Positions 58,061-64,000 of a stretch of DNA of 64,000 nucleotides are shown here, one piece after another. Source of the DNA: Bursaphelenchus xylophilus (lineage: Eukaryota > Nematoda > Chromadorea > Rhabditida > Aphelenchoididae); assembly GCA_904066235.2 (NCBI GenBank), contig CAJFCV020000003.1, forward strand, positions 3,968,001 through 4,032,000. Direction: 5' to 3'. The notes beneath the pieces were generated by a model, which had not been told where the DNA came from, searched no databases, and saw nothing but the letters and a program-made list of their open reading frames with translations. The translations under genes were made by a program, and so were the position numbers. Each line of letters opens with the position of its first letter. Within the stretch, counting starts at the first letter, position 1.

Positions 58061-59393
58061 TTAACTATGTAATATAAAATGCTGACATAGCAAAACGACT
58101 TAGCAAAAGGGCTGTATCGCCAAAATGAACAATTTTTTACTGTTTCTTATCCCCAAATAATCCTTCAAAATTTCTGCCATTGCGCCATCAACCTGCGCCC
58201 ATCTACATTTCCCTCCCAGTAACCACTATATGATATAACCTTTTCAACCAAAACTGAGAAAGTTCCCATGTTTACCGAGTAAATAACGCAGACAAACAGC
58301 GGGTAAATGACTCGTAATTAACCGCAGACACACGCATGACATCAAATTCCTATTTTTATATCCGATTTCAGAAATGAAAGTTTAAATGACAAAGTCGCGA
58401 AAAACACGTCTTTTTGACGCATTTCCCCGTAGGGCAAATGAGTGCGTACATGAATAATAACATGCACAAGTTCAGAGGAGCGACGAAAAGGGTTGGTCGC
58501 GGCCGTTTTAGGTGTGGTCGGACATTACAATGGGGTCTGATATTGTTTTAGTGCAAATAGAGGGAAGAAGGACTTTAGATGTTATAAACTTATCATAAAT
58601 TGGGGAAATTTAAGAATAATCGATTACTCAGTAATTTCTTTGCACCCGTAGCTATCCACTTAGCGTTTTCGTACATAGATTTTTGAGGTAAAAATATCAA
58701 AATTATTACTTTTGATATGAAAACACTCGAAAAAATTTCATCGATTGCTCACCCGGTAGCGCTATTTTTGGCAAATTTTTTGTTCCGTAGTATACTTTAA
58801 AACATCCTATTTGGACTTTAATTTACACTAAAGACAAACTTTTCCCTTGGCAAAAGTATGACCTTCCAAAGACGACCATTTCAGACACGTCTTAAGATCC
58901 GGGAAATCCAGAAAAAAAGTCTTTGAAAACCCCCGAAAACGGCGACTACTCTGTAAAAGTATAAAGACAGTGAGACAGTGTGAGAGAGAGAATAAAAACA
59001 AAAAAAATAGGATCTCTCTTTGGAGCGAAAAAAGCCGGAAGACTGCCTCCGTGTTCACCAAAAAATTCGAAAAAACAAAAGCAGTAAACGAGCCAAACAT
59101 TCGAAAGAAAAGATTCCAGCGTCTCCTCGTTTTACGACCTCTGAATGTCGTAAATTTTACGGAAAATGGAAGAGCGAAATGCAGGGGGAGATCGGCCTGA
59201 AATGAGGGGATTGTAAATCGGGAGGGGATGGTTATATAATGGCTCGTTTAATGGGAAGACTTCTGATTCTCCGAGGGCTGAGAGCGTTGAAATTGGAAAG
59301 TAAGGGCATTGAAGGAAGGTTGAAGGATTGGAATAAAAATTTTGAGGATGACAAGCCTCCACGTGCCAACTACAAAATTTTAAATTCATAATG

Positions 59394-59560
59394 AAAATGC
59401 CCTAAGTGTGCCGCTTCAATTTTCATCATTTTTTCGTATGCACTCTGAAAAGGCCACATTCTAATCGCTGAAAATTTTAGCTTTGACTTTGAAGGGACAG
59501 TCGAGATACTCAACGACCTTTTAGCCAGTTGTAACGTTAAAATGGGAGAGTTAGCTAGGC
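59394..59560 (-). repeat. degraded fragment of repeat family B
   Basis: CCTAAGTGTGCCGCTTCAAT, then GCTGAAAATTTTAGCTTTGA, GTCGAGATACTCAACGACC and AATGGGAGAGTTAGC. Confidence 0.6.
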
Positions 59561-61333
59561 AAAAAAATTTTTTTTGATACCGGGCCTGAAAAACGGAAAA
59601 ACGATCAATATCTCGGGTAACAATGCAAACCAAGCACCAAATTTTTTAGGATTTGTTAAATGGGTCAGCAAGATCAACCGGTCAAAAATTTTAAAAAATC
59701 GAGCCCCTCAACTTGACCAATTCCCCTTTGAAAAATCCCCTACAAGCACCCTTAATTTCTCGTTTTGTCCGACAGAAATCTCTTGTAAAACTACAACCTT
59801 GAACCCCCCAAAAATAAAACGATCCCTTTAAATTTGTCGGAAACCCCCGCATTCCAAAAAATATTCAAAAAACACCGAAATTAGGGGATGAAAAATACGG
59901 ACATAACGTCGGGAAAAGGTCATTTGACATAATTTCGGGGCGTCCTTGAAGGTAAAAAAGAAGTTTTTTCGGAAGAAAAAGTTCTGACAAATGAAAGCGT
60001 GACGCTCATTAAAATACCTAGCTGTCAGATGCACAGATTCTTGATGGGTTTGGGTTTAAAACAAAACGAAAATTTCGGGGGTGGAAAGGAGAAGGAGGGG
60101 GGTACGAGGAAGGAGTTGGAAATCAAATGTTGAAACTGTTATTGGAACTCAAATATACAATTTGAAAATTTTGATGAAACTTGGGACAAACTTAGAATGG
60201 ATTTTTTAAATTTAGATCACAAAATATTTTGAGATTTTTGATCAAAAATTAGTAAAAATTTTGCATTTTTTTTTGCAATTTTGAACTTGAAAAAATCTTT
60301 AAAATAAATCACAAAATTTTCTCACAAAAAACAACTTTTTTACGATTGGTAAAATACGAACTTTTAATCTATGCAAATCCCAGAGCAAACTCTAAAAACG
60401 ATGTTCTCCATCGTCAATTTTACCCCCCTCGAAAACGCCCCATTAATATCGGCCTTCGGTCAAACTCGAGTTCATTAAATAGCGGACTTTTCTTAACTAG
60501 CCCCACTTGAGATTTTGAATACATTCAAAGATTTTTGTACTCCTCAACTCGCCCTTTAAGTGTAAGTTTTCTGACCTTTCCTGTCGTTTTTTAGGAAGTA
60601 TCGTCTGGAGAGTTATTGAAATGAAAATGTAAAAGATTGAATATGTAATGAAATAAATGTGAGTGTAATGAGCCAGCATATAAATTTTTATGATTAGAAC
60701 TAACCTAATAATTCTAATTTTTCAAAAAAATTTTTTTTGCGTATAAAAAAATTCGAATAAAAAATCTCATTTTTGGTCCATTACATGTAAGTGAAAACTT
60801 CTGCTTCACTGCATGTAAGAAAAACAATAACGACGGAGTCTGACCATTTTTAAATGTAGGAAAAAGTCAAGTCGAGGAAGTATTTAGCACTTTGTTGACA
60901 AACGCTGATAAGAAGTTTTGATTATGACAAAAACTTTCAATAGAAGATTAGAGAATTTACTGCCTAACAACTTGCTCAAGTATAATCAACAAAGGCCAAA
61001 AATGGCTGATTATATACTGAATGCACAGTGCGAAGTAAGGGCGTGGTATTATCTCAAAGATTATGCACTTTCGATCAAAAATTAGCGTAGCTATTGGCTC
61101 ATCATAATTCTTCAAAACCCTCGAGTCACGGGCCATTAAAGCAGGATTATATGCAAAAATTTTGGGTTATGTTAGAAAAAGGATGCTCAATTTTTCTTGA
61201 AGAAAAAATCTAACTTTCCCCTTCTAAATTTAAAGAGTTACAGGCTCAGAATGTCGCTTGTCTGGCCGGCTCTCCTAATTTTACATCCTCTCTCAAAAAA
61301 AGTCCAATATCTCGGCTGCTCTTGAAAATTGTG

Positions 61334-61604
61334 GGGGCTTCGGTAGTTGAGCCCCCCACGAAAGGTAGTTCAAACCCCCACTGTTTTGCCCGTTTCACAC
61401 TATTACGTTGGGGGTTTGATCTAAAACGTAGGGGGCTTTATCTAAAACGGAGGGGGCTTCATCTAAAACTTAGGGGGCTTGTGCTGGACCATACAACTTG
61501 GATCAATTCTTTGAAATAAATTTTGGGGTTTAGAATGGACGAGGGGGTTTGTACTGGGTCATGGGGGGCTAAACTGGACTGGGGGGCTGTACTACCTTGG
61601 CCCC
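61334..61604. mobile_element. G-rich 271-bp inverted-repeat element with 8-bp target duplication
   Basis: The flanking octamer AAATTGTG occurs at 61326-61333 and again at 61605-61612. The ends GGGGCTTCGGTAG and CTACCTTGGCCCC are inverted repeats that match at 19 of 24 positions over GGGGC...AGCCCCCC. An 8-bp target duplication is typical of hAT-type elements. The interior has four tandem 21-bp G-rich units and no transposase. Confidence 0.8.
61405..61488 (+). repeat. four tandem 21-bp G-rich repeats
   Basis: Units at 61405, 61426, 61447 and 61468 follow the form ACGTNGGGGGNTTNATCTAAA. Each has a run of five G, so four G-tracts occur in register on the plus strand. Because 21 is divisible by three, one frame repeats a seven-residue word, which is not evidence of coding. 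Confidence 0.8.
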
Positions 61605-63519
61605 AAATTGTGATCTAAATTTTCTAGGGATTCATGTACGGACTGTTTAGATTATCGATGTAAAATTTAAAAATTTTTTACAAAATCGTATCTTAGCTTA
61701 CTTTACCCCACATTCCTCGCGACAAATCCCCGCTCGCAACCCTCCAAACCCGCGATCAGGCCGCGAATAAAAGACCCCTAATATAACAAACCGAGCCCTC
61801 TAATCCCCTTTCTTCTCCATTACTTTCGCTTCTCACGCACTTTGTTTCGGAGAATCGGGTCAAAAATCCCCTGAAAAATAAAAAAATTTGTTAAATTCGG
61901 AAAAAACGAATTTCATTTTGCGCGCAAATTTCCGGCACTCGAATCCGAATAAAATTTGGATGCTAGTTAGTGAACAGCGGGGGGAAATGGAGTGTGAAGT
62001 GGGATTTGGGTAATCCGAGGGGTCGCCCCAAACTTTGGCGGGTTTTAATGACCGGGAAGTGGCATTTTACAGTGGATTTTAGGGAGATTATTATAGGGAA
62101 TATTATGGAGAATGGGGGAATAATTTAATTCACTTGAGAAATTAGGTGGTAAATGATGATTTTAGAGACTAAAAGAGGATTTAACGTCTGGTAAAAATAG
62201 GGCAATATTCAAATTAGTATTTTTTGGCCAAAAATTCATTTTATGACCCAAAGCTAGAAAATATTTTGGGGACAAAAAGTGATTCCATGAGGTATAAAGC
62301 GAGTTACAACGATTGTAAAGCCGTAAAACTTTGAATCTATCGATTTTCCAAAGAAAATTTAATGTTTCCGAAGAAAATCATCGTTTTTGAATTAAAAAAA
62401 TGATGATAAAAAATATTTCCATCCAAAACAACTTCCAACTGATTTTGAAGCACCGTATTTTACCCCAACGTTATGTCAAATCCCCTCAATTTTCAGTAAT
62501 TATTTAAAAATAAGCCAGTTTTCTCTGTAATCCCATATTTTTCAGCCCAATTATGAGTCGCTGTGACTTCCTCATTTTCGTGTCAACAAAAGTCTGTCTT
62601 GATACGAAATTTTTTGAAAAAACAGAAAACAAAATTTTGTAGGATAATTTGTAAGGAAAATATAATTTTTTAGAAGTCTGGATATTCAAAAAATTAATTT
62701 AAAAAGATTTGAATATTCAAAAAAAATTTGAAACTTCGATTTTTCGGGCTTTGGCGTCTGTAAAATGATTGTAAAATACGCAAGATACTCAGTTTGTAAA
62801 ACCTTGAAATCCATTTTAAAGCCCTGAGGGTTGAAACTCGGAATTCTCCAAAAATTTTGCGGGATTTGCGGCCGAAATACGAAAAAATCGAAGTGAAAAA
62901 CGGCCGAAAAGCGACTTTTTTGGGCCGCTTCTCTTTTCGCTTGTTTTCGGCCCCAAAAAGTCTCCTCTTTTTGTCTGAAAACTCTCCCCTAATACCCTGA
63001 TCTCTAATGTTTTTAAAGGAAAATAAAGTTTTTGGGGTTTGTTGGGGACATACGGCCGAAAAAATCCGGCCAAATCTATTGTCGAATGCACGTCTAGTCG
63101 TGGATTAATAGCGTAAACAGATTCGAGGACAATGATGTTATCACCAATTGTCTAAAACATGGCTTTGGAGGACAAATTTTTAGGGAAATTGGGAAAGGAT
63201 TTTTGAGGGAAGTAAAATAAGCTTATTCAATTTGAAAATCTTTTTCTCTTCCGCCGAAACCCCCACAAATAAAGTGTCTTTAACAACCCATTCGAACCGC
63301 ACTTCCGGCAATTAAAGGAGGCGTTTTCAAAAGGAAACTTGCTGATCTTGCAAGTTTCCAAGGAGGGGAAAGGGATTCGCGGAAAAAGGAGAATATTTAA
63401 GTGAAGAAACACGGATTCTTCGTACGGAATCGGGCAAAAATAGAAAATTTGGCAATAAGATTTTCGGGAAATGAAAAAAAGACGGTTAGATTTCTTGAAA
63501 TTATGCATGACTCCTCCAA

Positions 63520-63660
63520 AAAGTAGATCGCAATTTGCAGGCGCAACTGAGATATTGAACAATATTTTTGCGAGAGAGCACGTAAAATGGGGAGAGTCGG
63601 TCAGAGAAAATATATTTTTTGCCTCTAACTCTCTGATTCTCGCTGGGGAAAATTTTTCTT
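63520..63660 (-). repeat. degraded fragment of repeat family B
   Basis: GCAGGCGCAACTGAGATATT, then GCGAGAGAGCACG and ATGGGGAGAGTCGGTCAGAG. Confidence 0.6.
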
Positions 63661-64000
63661 TTGTAAAAAAATTCTGTTCCTTGCTTCTAAACATAAATAC
63701 ATAAAGTCTAAACAGCATCATCAAAAAAATTTTTTTAATTTTTTAAATCTTGGACCCAATTTTTTAATTATTCTAATTCGCCCTGGACTGTTTTTTGTTT
63801 ATCAAGTCCTAAAATCTCCTCTAAAATTTATTCAGTCCAAAAATCACGCTCTAAACTTCATTTCAAAACACCTCCTTCGCATCTGAACCCCCACTACAAT
63901 ACGCTCATTTACAAGTCAATTTCGAAGAATTGCAAAAAAGATTCCCCCGACAACCGAATCACAGTTTCACAACCAAACTAATTTACAATTTTCCCTCCGG

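Larger units (their letters stand above)
61240..61660 (+). repeat. family B fragment split by a nested element
   Basis: The left piece contains GTCTGGCCGGCTCTCC, CATCCTCTCTC and CCAATATCTCGGCTGC. It resumes after the insertion with TGATCTAAATTTTCTAGGGA and CATGTACGGAC. Removing 61334-61612 restores the normal family B order. Confidence 0.65.
57090..64000. other. gene-poor right end of the window
   Basis: No supported gene. The first part should contain the UBL3 promoter. It holds family B fragments and the G-rich nested element at 61334-61604. Open frames in the last 1.3 kb overlap a repeat fragment and are not credible genes. Confidence 0.5.

Noticed and set aside
61322..61519. short frame with a repeating seven-residue word
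   Set aside because: It is the translation of 21-bp tandem repeats inside a non-coding element.
63227..63724. 165-codon minus-strand open frame near the right edge
   Set aside because: Overlaps a family B fragment, and the same amino-acid pattern appears in other frames that cross this repeat.
1..64000. CRISPR array, bacterial operon or phage elements
   Set aside because: The window is a spliced eukaryotic sequence; no direct-repeat/spacer array or ribosome-binding-site pattern was seen.

Overview
The window is nuclear DNA of a nematode. The evidence is eight spliced protein genes with short, mostly small introns ending in TTTTCAG or TTTNAG, AT-rich spacers, a nematode-type astacin protease carrying ShKT domains, a transthyretin-like secreted protein, a BRE-3 type glycolipid mannosyltransferase, and TTTTCAG sites 2 to 15 bases before start codons that look like spliced-leader acceptors. 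Gene density (8 genes in 64 kb) is well below that of Caenorhabditis elegans. I cannot name the species. Layout, left to right: (1) 1-1552 (+) is the 3' part of troponin T. (2) 3471-6489 (+) is an astacin metalloprotease with three ShKT domains; it converges on (3) 6617-7373 (-), a small orphan type I membrane protein. (4) 7374-28130 is about 21 kb with no supported gene, full of transposon-derived repeats. (5) 28131-32330 (+) is bre-3 (egghead family); one of its introns consists almost wholly of two inserted elements. It converges on (6) 33397-37740 (-), a PH plus IRS-type PTB adaptor, with a palindromic AATAAATTTATT between them. (7) 40206-41166 (+) is a transthyretin-like gene. (8) 41167-52543 is a second, 11-kb gene-poor stretch. 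(9) 52544-54418 (+) is protein-tyrosine sulfotransferase. (10) 55684-57089 (-) is UBL3, a membrane-anchored ubiquitin-like protein whose second intron carries a fold-back element with tRNA-like promoter boxes. (11) 57090-64000 holds no supported gene. The genes do not form one pathway. BRE-3 and the sulfotransferase are Golgi or secretory-pathway glycolipid and protein modifiers, the astacin and transthyretin-like proteins are predicted to be secreted, troponin T is a muscle thin-filament regulator, and the PH-PTB protein is a predicted tyrosine-kinase adaptor. The most distinctive feature is the repeat landscape. A Tc1-derived fold-back element (two copies) carries a transposase remnant with the first catalytic Asp already lost in both. 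A roughly 445-bp terminal-inverted-repeat family occurs as several recent copies plus more than a dozen old fragments of its 3' half, apparently with TTA target duplications. A G-rich 271-bp element with an 8-bp target duplication sits nested inside one of those fragments. Several smaller inverted-repeat families are also present. All identifications are by eye; family-level calls for the conserved genes are secure, while exon boundaries, repeat edges and functional inferences need the checks named in each entry.
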